A DNA stretch of 64,000 nucleotides, taken from positions 32,798,118 through 32,862,117 of the forward strand of contig CM044959.1 of the NCBI GenBank assembly GCA_024516035.1, read 5' to 3'. Shown here piece after piece: positions 23,721 through 38,500 of the stretch (positions are counted from its first letter, which is position 1; the number at the start of each line of letters is the position of its first letter). The notes beneath the pieces were generated by a model. It did no database searches. It saw only the letters and a program-made list of their open reading frames with translations, and was not told the origin of the DNA. A program made the translations under genes and the position numbers. Source of the DNA: Bactericera cockerelli. Lineage: Eukaryota; Arthropoda; Insecta; Hemiptera; Triozidae.

Positions 23721-24934
23721 ATAATTTTATTTGCTGGCTAAAGTATACAAGTGCTGTATGATTTTTTTAAACAAAAAATGCTGCTGATTGTGCGTGTTTT
23801 CAACAAGTGTCTTTTCTTTACACTTTTCTATAATTTTTTAATATTTATTAATCTTTTTTTGCGGTACCCACCTCGCAAAGGTCTCTATTTTTCTCTCGTT
23901 GTATTGCTTTATATATTAACATTGAAATTTTGATTTTCATTTCAATTGCACAACAATAAGAACGTTCCAGAGATGTTATCTCCAGCAGAGAGAGCAGAAC
24001 AAGGAACAAGCTCAGCGTCTCGTTATGTATGAGATGATTCCACACAGGAAGCTCATCGTTAGGTTTAAACTTTTCTACCATTTCATTTCTAGATGAAATA
24101 TTTCTGGAAAAAGCTTTAGAAATTTTCCCAAATCCTCCAAAAAGACGAGAGAAGAGAACCGAAAATCCCCTCACTTCTTTTCATAATCTGAAATCTCCAA
24201 CTTTTATTATTTTCAAAATGTAAAATAATGCCATTATAAAATACTTCACCATTCATTGTCGTCGCAGCTTTTGGAACAAAACTTTGTGTTTTTTGGAACT
24301 GAAATGGAATGTAATAATGCATGTTAAAAGCTTTGTTCTCATTCAAAATTAAATGAGACATTTCGTTCTCCTTTGGATAAGGTTGCAGTGGTTAAGTCCG
24401 TTTTAGCAGTCAGAAATGTTCAAATTACTATCATAATGAAAAGCACACTAGTCTAAACAGACCAAGGAGCAATATAAGCTTTTCGACTGTGGGAGATTGT
24501 ATAGAAAAACTGGTTTCCAGTTAGTCAAGTCCTCATCTAAAAATGTTAGAGGTGCAGTTGGATTCTCATTAAATCAGAGGAGTTGGATGCTGTCCATCGG
24601 GGCTTCTTATTCCAAACCAAATGGAATATTTCTTCTAACCGGCGAAGTTTTTTGTGTTTTTGTATTAATGCTTTTTTATTTTTGAATTTAATATGGAATG
24701 AAATGAGAATGCTAAATAATAATACATGGATATTTTTCGAAAATAAATAGCATCATTTTCTATTTTCTTATGCATATTGAATTTGGGCTTCAAAATCGAA
24801 CATTAAATAAAAATTTTTACGAAGTATCCTTCAATTTTATCAATTATTTTCATATTTCGAGTTGCAACATACAGTATCAATTTTATTATTTTCATCTTTA
24901 TAGTTCGAACTTGTGTACTTGTGTTAATGTACTT
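23721..24934. other. AT-rich stretch with no recognisable gene
   Basis: Both strands were read. There are only short frames without domains or convincing splice context. Confidence 0.5.
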
Positions 24935-25189
24935 GTGAATTGTATGTGTTACTTTAAAAAATATTATGTATGATTTTTGTTTGATTTTATTTGTGATGAA
25001 GCACAAGGCCTCTTCACAATTTTTGTGGGTAGCGCAGCACTACTAAGAGTACCCCGAACATCCAAGTACAGAGCAGAAAAATTCCTGCCCTGCTGGGAAT
25101 CGAACCCAGGTCACCATACGTGCAATGCCTAGCGCGCTAACTCACCTCTGCCACGGTGAATTGTATGTGTTACTTTAAATAATATTATG
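24935..25189 (-). mobile_element. tRNA-derived SINE (second family), minus strand, with unusually long flanking duplication
   Basis: On the minus strand the head reads CGTGGCAGAGGTGAGTTAGC, then GGGTTCGATTCCC as the B box. The body contains CACAAAAATTGTGAAGAGGC, and the tail is A-rich (ACAAATAAAATCAAAC). Flanks 24935-24968 and 25156-25189 are 34-base direct repeats that differ at one base. That is longer than typical SINE duplications. A divergent relative occurs at about 52466-52757. Confidence 0.75.
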
Positions 25190-26549
25190 GGGTCTATATG
25201 AATTGATAGTTAAATAATAGATATGAACGGACATTTACAAAAAACTAGCCTTCGTGTTTAAAGCTGTTGTCAAAAAAAATTGATTTAGCGAATCTCTTTA
25301 ATGAATAAAATAAAATGGTATAGGTAGTAACTCGGAAATCAAGAAGAATAAAGAGGAAAACTCCTCGGAAATTTATGGACTGCCAAAGAAAGGCCCGGAA
25401 AAGCTCTGAAGCAATTTAGGTCTCCTTCTCTCATTACTTTTTCATTTTTTCTTTTCTTATATTATTATATTAAATTCTATCACTTTTCTTTCATTGTTAT
25501 TTTTGTTCTTTATTTATGATTCTTCCCTCAGCATGATGACAATGGACTTTATGAGAGATATTAACGCTTACCCCTAATATCTTTGAAATAATCAGGCATC
25601 TATCTCATTTGAGATATAATGTAAATTTTAATTATTATCAGATGCAAAGTCAACAGTGTCAACACCTAACGCCTTCTGTGGATCCAACAAAATTAGAAAG
25701 GTACTGGGATCATTATACATTTTTAAAAAAAAGCAAGTTTAATAATGGAAACTAAGCTTTTATTTTAGAATCAAAAAGAAAGGTAAAACAAATTTCATAG
25801 GAGCCCATAAGCTTCATCGTCTCCTGAAGACATGTTTAAGGCGACTGATTTGAACATTAAAATCAAAATAAACATAATCAATTGTTTAGTTCATGAGATT
25901 TCAATAAAAACTTCCACTTTAATACTCAAACCATTTCAATTCAATGTTAAACCTGCATTACCTACTAGTAGGTACATACATACATGCTATCAAAATTTAC
26001 TAAAGTGAAAAAAGAAAACTGGAAATGTACTACAAATTTAAAGAAGACTGTTTTCTTTATAGAAAATCCTACAGATGGTTTCCTTTAATGTGTTTATAAA
26101 ACACAAAGACACGATATCGATTTGGGAGTTAAAGGATAAAGGAAATGCCTCGGAAGGACGCCAGTTTAATCTAGGAAATCCTTCATGCCTTTTTCCTTCT
26201 CTATTCAAATGCTTTCCACACAATGTCTGACTTTTTTAACAGGTTCATTTTTATAGAGTGCTGTTGTATGTTTTGTATATTTTTCTCTCTAGACTGGACT
26301 TTTGTGATGCAAGGTTTCTTGAAGATTTGTGTTTGCAGAGCATAGCAAGTTAAAATATTTTTGAAGATCGTTAAGAAGTGATAAAAAAATTTCAATTTCC
26401 CCCTAAATCTCGGGGTACTTATCGTGCAAATATTTTTTCTTCAGGTTTGAAATTGCTTTTGAAAACCACAGTTCATAAAAATAAATGTTCCAGACTTAGT
26501 GCAAAAATAAACTTATTTTCGAGAGACACAAAACTATAATACAATAACT
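25190..26549. other. AT-rich non-coding stretch
   Basis: Nothing coding or repetitive stands out. Frames at 26038-26395 (minus) are short and have no domain. Confidence 0.5.
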
Positions 26550-29500
26550 GGGGTTATAAATTTTGGGTTTTTAAGAAAAGAGATTTCAAATTTTAATACT
26601 CAAACGGCCTAATGTCAGATTGAAAAAAAATCCACTGTTTTCTGGCGCTTTCCGCCCTTTTTAACCATTAATAAAAAAAAATTTTGCATTATAAACCAAT
26701 ACAATATTGCAAAACCCCCTTTTCCCCGGTTAGTTAAAAAGATGAATCATCTCCCAAATCCGTTTAATCCGATCCCCCACAAAATTTTAGTCTTTTTTAT
26801 TACCTTTCTGTGGGGACTCATATCCCCCCTTTTTTTTTCTCATAGGAAAAAAACCAAAGGTAAAAAAAAAACTGCCCCAACAATGACTTATTTAGGACTG
26901 GGAAATTTATTTCCAAAAAAAACCCCAAAAAATGTAGAATGTTACAAAAAAAAAAAAAGCTTTGAACATTTTTTTTTTTCGCTTTCTTTCAATAACCATG
27001 TTATGATAAGGTATTAAGGATTTTTTTATAACCAGCTACTCCAGGCTGAAAAATACCCCATTCTCCTAAAAAGTTAATTTACCTTTTGAAATTGGATTGT
27101 GCGCACGCGTGGTTTACCCTGCATCGCTGATTAAAGATTCGTTTCCTCCTAGTCTACTTTTTTTGCTTTTTTAAAATTTTTTATTATATTTTGGCAAACA
27201 AAAAAAAAAAAAGTATGGGGAAAATTTTTTAATTTTCATTAAAAAGCATTTTGTATTTTTTTTTCCCTTTTTAATTTTTAACGGGGGTTTTTTTACAAAT
27301 CGATAACTTATTTTTAGTAAAACCTTTTTTTACAAAAACCCTTTATAAACCAAATTTTTTGTCGGTTTAGCGGCAGCCCCCAATTAAAAAATTTAATATT
27401 TTGGGCTATTTAACCCCCCTTGTTTACCTAAACATTTTTCCCTCGTTACCGACCTCAGTAGCTTATTTTAAGGGGGCGGATTGAAACCGGAGGTCCTTTT
27501 TTTAAGTCGGGGTTCCAGCGTAGAATAATTTTAAAACGATTCGAGATTTAATTCCCAAAAAAATTAACCAAATTAAAAAAATAAATTAACACCGTAATAA
27601 ACTTTTTTTGTACAAAAAAAAAATTTCCTTTACCCCCTTACTAAAAGAGCGGGCTGAATCAACAAAATAAAGGAACAGGGAAAAAAAAGGTTTTAAAATT
27701 TTTTTCACAATTTTTTAAATTTCCCCGGAATAAAAAAAATTTTTAATTCAAAAAATTTTAGCTAAAATTTATTACTAAATAGCCAAAACTATTTTCAAAA
27801 ATTCCGCGAATATTTGACACAATTGGATTTTGGGGCAGTTTCATTTTTAAATGTTGTTTTTTTTATTTTTTTTTTAAATCCCTTTTTAAAAAAAAAAAAA
27901 AAAAAGAAAAATTGTTTTCCGAACAACATAAAAAAATCATACAAAATATGTATCAAATTTGGAACATTTGGGGAAAAAAACAAAATATAAAATTAAAGTT
28001 TTTTTTTACTCTTGGTGGAACCTATTTTTTATTTTTTGTTCGTGTACCCAAACAAAACCCCCGATATTACCCCCTTTTGTTTTCCCACCAAACGTAATAT
28101 TGTTTAGTAATTACGCAGTATTTTACCAACAACCAAAAATTTAAATTTTGGAAAAAATGTTCAGCCATTAAAAAATATAAAAAAGGGCAGCAAAAAATTA
28201 CTATTGATTACCCCTTTTGGGAAAAAAATAGAGAGAACCCCTTTAAAAGAAAAAATGAAGAAAAAAAATGAAAACAGAACGAAAAAAAGATTTGAAAAAT
28301 TTTATTTGCCCCAAAATCACATACAAGAAAGATCCTCCGCTTCTTTCCTCATGTGAAAACGTTTCTTTTCTCTCTTCCCCTTTCTTTTTCTCTGATTGAT
28401 GCAATTTGTTTCCTGTTTTTTTTTTTTTGCTCAATTTAACTTTTAAAAAACAAAAATAACGAAAAAAAAAAATAACAATTGTCCCTTTAAAAATTTTATT
28501 TTTGTAAAAAGTTTTTCCCCTTTTTTGGTCATCTTTTTGGAATTTCCTTTTTTTTTTTTCCCCGATTTTTTACAATTCAAATTTTTTCCCGTTTTTTCCC
28601 CTTTTAATTTTTGAAAGTGGCCCCCAAATTTAAAAAAAAAAGGGGGCAAATTTTCACGACCCTCAACCAAAAAAAGGGGGAAAATAAATTTTCTGAAAAA
28701 TTTTAAACGAAAGGCAAACCCCGGAAAGTAAAGAAACCTTTTTGTTTACCAAAAAAAATACCACAAAAATTCAAAAATTTTTTTTGGTGATTTTTCATTT
28801 AATTTTAAAAACTAAAATTTAAATTTTCCTTTTAAAAAAAGGCAATTGGGAATTTAAAATTTTGTAACCCAAAAAAAAAAGAATATCTTTTGGGATTTTT
28901 TGTAAAGTTAAAAATAGTTGGGGGGAAGGGTTTTTTCCAAACTATTCAAATTTAAAAAAATGAAAATTTGGTTAAAGAAAATAAATTAACCAAAAATATC
29001 AATCTTTGGGAATTTCAAAAATCAAGGTTTAAAGGGGGGGGGGAAAATGTGTTTGGGTCCCCCGTAAAAATTTTAAAATTTAAGGCTTTTGCCCCCTTTT
29101 TTTAAGGTTAGACCCCCCCCCTCTTTTATAAATTTTTCCTATTTGGGCCCCCCTGTAATCTTCGACGGAAGTACAAATTTTTTTTAAAGGAAGTTTTTTT
29201 TAAAAAAGTGCATCCCAAAAAATCCCATTTCCTTTTAAAAAATTTTGAAAGGGGGGAAAGGGGGAAACCCAAAAATTTTTATTTTATTTTTATAATTTTA
29301 ATTTCCTTTTTTTTTTTAATTATCTTTTTTTCCCCCTTTTTGAAAAAATGTGAAAAAGAAAAATAAACGAACAAGCCTTAGCCTTGGGGAAAATAAAGTT
29401 TTACAAAATAAAAAAAATACGAAAATACATAAAATTAACAAACATTCTTCATAAGGGGTTTTTAAAAGAATTTTTTGAAAAGTCAAAAACTTTCCCAAAT

Positions 29501-32500
29501 TTTTTAATCCCCTTCCTAAAAATATGAGGGCCCCAAAATTGAACAAGCTTGTACAGATATTCACGAACACCTTGAAAAATCCCTAAAATCGCAAAACACC
29601 CCCAAATTCTTTTTAAAAAAAAAAAAAACTATTAAAGTTTTAAAAAAAAAAAAAAATTATATTTTTTCTCAATTAAATTTTTTTTTATATTATGTAATTT
29701 AAAGTTTTTTATCCTTCAGAAGAAACCCCCCCTTAAAAAATTTTTAAGACCAGGCCCCACTGTAAAAAAAATGGGGATGAAGGGAAAAACTTTCAATAAA
29801 GAATGATGTCACTGAAATTGAAAACTCTCCCAAAAGAAACCAAATTTAAAAACAACGCCCGCAACCCCCCCGAGGGGGGAAGATTTTGACCGCAGGGAAA
29901 AAAAATACTGGCTTTATCGGGGAAAGGGGATCGGAATTTTAATAATTATAAAGGAGATTAAAACAGGTTGGGAAATATTTTGAAAACCCCAAGGGGGTAT
30001 TTCAATTTAAAGTTTTTTTCAAAAAAAGTTGGGGAAAAATCAACCCATTCCCCCAAAACTTATTTCCAACCCTTTATTTTGCCCCCTTTTAAAAACGTAT
30101 TTTTGGAAGGGGGATTGTGAAAAAAATCTTTTGGTTTTTTGAAATTTAAAATAAACGGGGGGTTTTTTGTATTGGTAAATCCTACACTCAAAAAACAACC
30201 ATCTCAAGCCCGTGCAAATTTTTTAAAAAGTTCCTTTTTCAATTTAAAAAAATTGTGTCCAATAATTTTGGGAAAAAAATAAAAAAATAAAACCCGGGAA
30301 TCAATAGTTTTTCCTCCTTTTCCAAAGCCAAAAATCTTTTAATTTTTTTTTACCATTATTTTTTTACCATCAAAAATTTTTGAAATTTTAAAAAGTTTTT
30401 TTTTTATCATCTTATAACGATGTACTGTATAAACCCCGATTCCATACTAAAAATTTGGGGTTTTGGGGTTTTAAACCCTCTATTTATCAAAAAGCTCAAA
30501 ACACATGGTAATCAAAATTCAAAAATTTTGAAATTTATTTCTTTTTTTCAGTTTTTGGGGGGGGGGGTTAAAATTTTTTAAATTTTTTTTTCACCTAAAA
30601 CCAGCACCTTGGGCTGACTAATTATAAAGTGAAATTTTTTTATCGTTTTGAACCCCCCTATGGAGATTTTTTAAGTTCCCCCCTTTTTTTTCCCCAAAGG
30701 GTCTGGAAGACAAAGTTCAAATCAAAATAATTTGGGCTAGCTATCTGTTTTAAAACATTTCAACGGTCAACCAAATTAAAACTGTTTTTTCCCTAAAAAT
30801 GGGGGGTTTTTAAAAAAAAAAAAAATTTCGTTTTAAAAGTATCAGAAAACCTCCTATTGGTTTTTTCTCGATGTTTTTTTTATATTTTCCTTTTTATAGG
30901 GGGGACGAAAAGTGATGAATTTTATTATTTTTCAGAAAGATAGGTATAAAAGATTTTTTTTTGGGAAAAATTAAAAATAAGTTAAATAGGTTGGTAGATA
31001 AAAAATGTTTAAATTGAAGATTATCCATCTGTCCTTTTCTGTCTTCTGTGTTTGGATTTTGAAGTATTAGGGGGTTTTTTTAAACTGAAATTTTATTGGT
31101 GGTTTTTTTAAACTGATTTTTTAAGGGTTCTCCGAATCAACCCCGAAACCCAAAAATTTTTTAAAAATTTAATATTTAAACCCCTTAATACAGAGAAAAA
31201 CACTATTACAACAACAAAAATATTTAATGCCCTTTTTTCCTAAATTTAATTGAGTACATTTTAAACAATGGCATTTTCCAATTTTGAATAAAATTTTCTG
31301 GGGGAAAAAACCCCGCGGCCTCAAGCTCTCCCTTTTAGAAGTTTTTCAAAATTTAAACCAAATTATTCACCGTCCCCTTAGTGTGACAAAAAAACAGCCA
31401 ATCTCAAGTATAGTAAATTTTGTTTAATTTAATAAACCCACGAAAAAACACACAATAAAAAACTTTTTAAAACACATTTCCAATTTTTAAAAAAATATCA
31501 AGAAAAAAAAATAATTGGAAAACTTTCTTTTTTTTGAAACGGCCCAATTTGGAAAAAAAATTTTCCATTTAAAAGGGTCAAACTTAAAGTTTTAAAAATT
31601 TTTTTAACCTTTAAAAAATTTTGTTAAATTTTTACGAAAATTTTTTTTTTAAAAATTTAATCAATGAAAAAAAAAATATATTAAAAAACCAAAAAACCCG
31701 GGGGAAAACAAACCGGGAAACCTCCAGAAAAAGGTTTTGTAAAAATTTTTAACCCGGTTTTGGAGTAAATTCATTTTCAAAAACAAAATTCCAAAGTGTA
31801 AATTTTTTCCCTTTTTAAAAACAAAGCAAGGGTCCCAAGTTTAAAAACCGTTTTTTTCTTTAAACCCCGAAATTAAAAAAAAACGGGTTTTTTTTTCCCC
31901 CTTTATTTTTGGCCCGGAAAAAAAAAATAAAAATTTTTTGGGTTAAAATTGGAAATTAAAAATTTTCGGTGAAAAAAAACAAAAATTTCAATTTTAGTGG
32001 GAAAGGTTGTTTTTTTTTTCATTTAAAATTGTGGGAAAATTTCACCTTTTTTCCTTTTCAAATTTAAAAGGTTTTTTTTCCCAAAAAAAATTAATAATTA
32101 ACTTTTCCCCTTTTTTTTGTTTTTTTTTGTGGATTGTTACAATTTTTATTTTTTATGATACATCTTTTGGAGGCACATTAAAAGGGTTTTTTTTTTTTTA
32201 TCAACTTTAATTTTTTCCTCGCAAAATGGGTACCCCCGAGGGTTTAGCCCTGGAGGAGTGTGCTGGGATTTTTGTCCGCCTATCCCGCACTTAAAAAGAA
32301 GGGCCCTTAAGGGCCCCGCCCACCATTGTCCCTTCCTCCCCCTCCCCCTCTCCTTACGCCCTCACCCCCTGGAATCTTTTTTTTTTGGGAAAGTTTTGTC
32401 AAAAAGTACGGGGGGCGTTCGGCCCTTTTTTAAGACGGGGCCGGCTTGGGAAAAATTTTTTTTGCAAAATTTTTCATAATTTTCTACTATGCTTTTTAAA

Positions 32501-35500
32501 ACCCCAAAGGGGGAAGGGACTTGGGGAAAGCCTTTTAAAAAACCCTTTACTTCCCGGTCTTGATGTTCCAGGGCTATAGAAAGAAAAAATTAAAAAAGAT
32601 CTTAAAATTTTAAAAAATAGGTTTTTTTTTATTTAGGATTTAAAGACATTTTTAAATACCAAAAGAAAAAATTTTTTTGTAAATTTTTTTTACTTCCCCC
32701 TCACAGGAACTACACCCTTTTGGGGCCTCAATAAAAACCCGGGGGCCAAAAATTTTTTGAAACCATTATTTTAAAATGGAAATTAAACCCCAAAAAAAAA
32801 CCCCAAAAAATTCCGGGCCTAAAAAGGAAACCCTTGGGGAAAAGAAATTTATCCTAAAATCTCACTGAGTGCAAAAATTTGGCCTCGCAAAACCCCCGGG
32901 ATCTTTGTTTTTTTTTTTGAATAAAATAGGTCGGGAAAACCCCCTAAATGAAACAGGTTTTGCAAAGCTTTGCAAAAACATTCCCTTTAAAATTTTTGAC
33001 AAAATGTTTCGCAAAGTTGCGGGACAAAATATTTATTTAAGGGGGATTCCCCGGGTATTCTCTACTTCAAAGACAAATTTAAAAAATTGGGAAATAATTA
33101 ATGGGAATAGGATTCAAATTACCACCCTGTAAAAAAGTTAAAATTTAATTGGTTTCTATTTTCCCTTTTAGAGTAAGAAATGTTTTCCTTAAAAACCCAA
33201 ACCCACGGGTTTTTTTTGGGCCCTTTCTCCCCTTCCTTGGTTCTATTTTCAGCCATTCACAGTCCAAGCTTTCCCCGACATCTTTATCCAGTTTCAAACT
33301 ATCTCTACCCGTGGCTTTAAAATTAAAAAAGAACCCCATCCCCATTAATGGGTTTTATTAAAAAAGGGCAATTTTTTTTTTCCCCGGGGGCTATTTTTCA
33401 GGATATATCTTTAAACGGGGGAAATTTAAAGCCCCCACTTTTTAGCGACCCAAATTGACTAAACTAAGACAATCTGAAATCCATCCCAAAAAACCAAATT
33501 TACTATGGGCCCCTGTTACCAACATTAAAAAAAAAAACTTAATCGTGGCCCTTTAAAAATCAATCCACCACCTTAGTTTAAAAAATCCGAAAAAACCCTT
33601 TCTATTAAACCAACCGCCAGAAACTTTTTGCCCCAAACCGACAGGGTTTGGGACAATCACTGTAAAACTACAAAGTGAGAGTTTTAAAACTTGAGCTGAA
33701 ATTTTTTTTTTTCAAAACAAAACAAGGCCCCTATGTAAAACTTTCTTCAAAATGCCCTGGTTTCTTGAAAACTATGTGGAGGGCCAACTCGTCGAAATAC
33801 ATAGCAAATTTTTTCCCGGTCCCTTTATGAGAAATGAACGGTTTCGGTCCCGTCCCCAAAAAGTTAAAAAACAACAACCCCCATTGATGAGGTAAATTTT
33901 ATCCGGATTTTTTTTCTCTTATTTTCCCCCTTCTTTTACTCGTATAAAACATACGGGGTTTTTAAAAGTAAATTAAACCAAAAAATTTTTAAAACCCTTT
34001 TAAACATTTCAAAATCATTTTTTAAACTTACCTTTTATTTCCCCCATAAAATTTAAAAAAACCATGTGGAAAAAAGAAACTTTTTCCTTGAAAAAAACCT
34101 TTCAGGATGGAAAAGGTTTCCCCTTAAAAAAAAAGGGGCCCCCAATTTTGACCCTTTTCCCCCCCTACCTTTTAAGGATCGGTTTTAGGTTAATCCCCAA
34201 AACCCGGGGCAAACCCCCCGTTTTTTAAAAAACCCCCTCAAATGTCAACAGAAAATTAAGACCCCGTTAAAGTTTTTCCCCTTTTTTTTTACAATATTAA
34301 CATGGAGCGTAAAAGGTTTTAAAAACTGATTTACGTCAAAAACCCCAAAAAAGTGGGGGAAATGCTCAATCATAATTATTAGAAGGGTTTGTTCATATAG
34401 CTTTCAAATTTTAAGTACCTAGCTTTCCTGCAAATTTCCGACAAATCATTACAAAGGGGGACCTTTGGGGGTGGCTATTTCAAAATTTAAAAGGAAAGCC
34501 TCGCTTTCCAAATTTTTCGTCTCCCTTTTATTTTCAAATGTTTGAAAACTGATTTTACAATTTTTAAGAACATTTAAAAAAACTTAAAAATCCATGCCAT
34601 CTCCTTTTTTTCCCCATTGGGACACAAAAAGCACAAACTTTCTACCATTTTAGGGGGGGGGGCAACGTGCACTTTAAAACGGGAATGAACAATTTCCCGG
34701 GGATATTTAAATTTGGGAAAAGGGAATAATGGTTTAAAAAAAAAAAAATAGTTATTGCTAAGTAAATTTTTTTAAGATGAACGAGAGTTTGGGCACTTTG
34801 CAACAAAAAATTCCTTTTGATTCCCCGGGGATTTTTATTTCCCCTCTTTTTAAAAAACCCCCATTTTCCCCAATTTGTACATTATACCTTTACAAACAAA
34901 ACAACAATCAAAAACACAAAGGGGATGGAAATAACAGGGGGGTTTTTAAGCAAAGATTAACAAACAAAAAATTAAAAACAAAAATTTTACAACACCAAAC
35001 CCCCCCCCCTGCAAATCGGGAAATTAAAAATTTTCCCTTTCCCCCCCCCCCTGCCCCCACCCATTTGTGAATACGAAAAAACAAACAACATATCTACAAA
35101 GCCCAAATCATGAATTTCATAAATGTCAGGCCCCAAAGTCTTGCCCCCCCCCCCCCTAAAACCCCATTTTTTCCACCCTCCCCCACCCCCACCCAACCCA
35201 AAAAAGTAAAAAAAATCTTTCCCGATAATATGGTTTTCGCCCTTATACTGGACACTTTCAAATCAAATGATTTAAAAACAAAAGCTTGTCCCTACTAAAG
35301 GTACATTTTTTTCCCTCTTTGAAAAGAACTTGCCGGGGGTTTTGAAAATTTTTCAATCAAGATGGACAATGGACCGGGGGGAAAAAAACTGTCATAGTGG
35401 GGGTTTTTTTTAAGTTTTTTGTTAAATTTTTGGGAAAATTGTAATTTAAAATAAAAATTTTTTTTGGGGCCCAAAAAAAATATTCTAAATTTTTTTTGGA

Positions 35501-38500
35501 AAACACCCATTGTTAAAATTAAAGCGAAACACATGTTCCATCCTAAACTTACTAAAAAGGTTCTTTATTTACAGTCATCCCCAATTATCAAATTAACTTG
35601 AATTGGGCAAACAATCAAAACCGATTGACCAAACACAAAATCATAATCACTTTATAAAACTCAAAAAAAAACGTAGAAACCCGGGCCCTTTCCCCAAAAA
35701 ACGTTCACATTTCCCGGGATTCGAAAACCCCACAATTTTGTTATTTACAAATTTATCTCATAACATGGGGAGAATAATAATTAATTTTGAAAATGCAATA
35801 CTACAACTTGAATTTTCGCTCTTTAAGTCAAATGTTCTGCAATAAAAGAATCGGAGGGTTTTGGGGGAATTATTTGAATTTTTTAACAAGCCTCTTGCCT
35901 GGTGAAAATGTGTTTTTTTGGGTTTTTGGGAGCTAATGGGAAAAAAATGTGTTCTAATTTTTATTGAACAAAAATGAGATAACGAAAACACCCCTTTGAC
36001 AACTTTTATTTTTAAAAAAGGGCCCAAATTTCCCTTTTTTTTAGTTTTTTAAAAAAAAAAAAAAAAAAAGCCACCCCCAAAAATTAAAAGAATTTCCAGG
36101 TTTTTCTTTTTTTTTTCATCCCAATTATTCAAACCCCCCCGGGCCCCTTTTTTTTTTTTAAAAACCCTTTTTTAAAAAAAAAGCCCGGCAATTTTTCAAA
36201 AATGGTTTTTTTAAATTTATGTTTTCTTTCCGGGCCCGGTTTTCAACATAAAATTTTAAAAAATGGATTTTTTTGCAGAAAAGGGGGTTTTAACGTTTAA
36301 AAAAATTTTTTGGGCCTTTGGTTTTGGGGGGGCCCGGCCCCCGGTACCCTTTTTTTGGAAACCCCCCAAACCGGGAAAACAAAAAACAAAATTTTTGTTT
36401 TCCGTTTTTTTTGTTTTTTTTTTAAACGGGGCCTTTTAAACCCCCTTGTTTTTAAACCTTGGCACAAAAATGAAATTTAAAACCCCAAATAAAACCAATA
36501 AACCCCACCAAAAAAAAAACAAATTAAACCCCCCAAAAACCCCTCCCTTTTTCCAACAATTAAAAAACCCCCCTTTGTGGACAAAAAACCCAAACAAAAC
36601 CAAAAAATTAAAACCCTTTACCCCCACCACCTTCCCCCCCATTTTTTTCCCCGGAGAACCCAATTTTTACCCAAACCCCCCCAACACCCCCCAAAAACCA
36701 AAACCCACCCCCAAAAACCCCAAAAAAAACCCAAAACCCCCCAAAATTTAAGAAAATTTACCCCCTTTTTTCCCCAAAAATAACCAAACCCCCTCCAAAA
36801 CCCCCACCCCAGCCCCCAAAGGTTTTTAAAAACCCGGGGCCAAATTTTTTAGCAAAATTTTAATTGGTTAAAATTTTTTGCCCCAAATTTAGAACTTTGC
36901 CCCCAAAAAATGGGGAAAAAAGGGTTTTAAAAAATACCTGTTTTGGCCAACAGGTTTTTTAAAAAAAAAATATGGTTTGGGATAAAAAAAAATGTTGTGC
37001 CCCGGGAATTTTTGTAATAAAAAAGTTTTGGGAAAATTGGAAAAGTGGGAAATTTGGCGAACCCCTTTGGGGGGTTTTTTTTTTTAAAAAGGTTTCCTTA
37101 GTGGGGACCTAATTATTAAATTTAAAATTAAACCAGTTTTGCTAATTTTTTTTAAAAAAAAAATTGTTCCCCCCCCCGCGAACCAAAATTTTTTAATTTT
37201 CCCGCGGGTGGGTTTTGGGGGAAAAACCCCTAAAAACAAAAAAAATCCTTTTTCGCCCCTTTTGGAAGGGTTTAGTTTTGGGAAATTTTGAAAATTCCCC
37301 TTAAAGGAATTAAATGAAAAGGCCCCCAAATTTTTCAAGGGGTTTAAAATTTATACGGGTTTTCCCAAAGGGTTTCCAAATTCCAGGCAAAGACTTTTAA
37401 AAAAAGAATTTTCCTCAAAAAATTAAAAATCAAACCCAAAGGAACTTTGGAATTTCGGGCCTTTTAAGGTTTACCCTTTTTTTTCCCAAATTTTAAAAAT
37501 TTGGGCTCTCCCTTTTATTTTTTGGAAATTTTAAATTTCCCCTTTTTAAAAACCCAACCAAAAAAAAAAGATAAAAGTATAAATTTTTATTTTCTTAAAA
37601 ACCTAAATGTTAAAAAAGTTGGCCCCGGGGAGCGGGGGTGCCCCGAAAAGGGCCGGGGGAAACGGGGAAGAAAAGGTAAAAGGGAGAGAACCCCAATAAA
37701 CCCTCACCTTATAAAGGGAAAAATTTTAAAAAAAATTTCCCCCCGGATTTGAAATCCCAAGGGTTTTTTTCCCCCTTAGGGGGGGGGTCCATTTAAGAAA
37801 AGTCCTTCCCTGGAAATTGAAAACAAAAACGCATTTAAATTTTTATTTTTAATTATTTAAAATTTAAAAAACATAAGACCAAAAAAATTTTTTTCTTAAA
37901 ATTTATTTTAAAAACAATTTGGTACCTTCAATTTCCCCGAATTTAAAAATTTTTTGGCCCCTTTTTTAAAGTTTTCATGGTTGTTTTAACCAAGAATTTC
38001 CACAAAATTTAAAAAATTTTTCCCCCAAAAACCCATTTTTTTAAAAAAAATAAAAGTACCCAAAAAAGTTATTTAATTTCAAAAAAATGAACCCCAAAAT
38101 TTGGAAAAGTACCCTTCTTTTATAACCGAATTTTTCGAAAATTTTTCCTTTTATTGTTTTTTTTTTTTTTAACCTTTTTTTCCACCCAACCCTTATTTTC
38201 GCAAAACCCAATTTTGTTTAAATTAAAAAAGTTCCCGAAAAATCGATTTGGAAGCCTTTTTCTTTTCTTTCAAAAATTTTTAAAAAAACCAAATTTTTTA
38301 AAACCCCTAATAAAGGTTGGATTTAAAATTTTAAAAGGGGAAAAATTTGGGTGGGGTTGGGGGGGGGGTGTTTTTTGTTTTTTTTTTTGGTTTTAAACTT
38401 GTTGGTGGGGGTTTTTTTTTTTGGGTGGTGGGTTTTTTTTGGGGGGGTTTTGTTTTTTGGGGGTTTTTTGGGGGTTTTTTTTTGGTTTATGTTTTGTTTT

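Noticed and set aside
36446..36783. Proline/lysine-rich reading frames
   Set aside because: A product of A/C-only sequence in the corrupted block.
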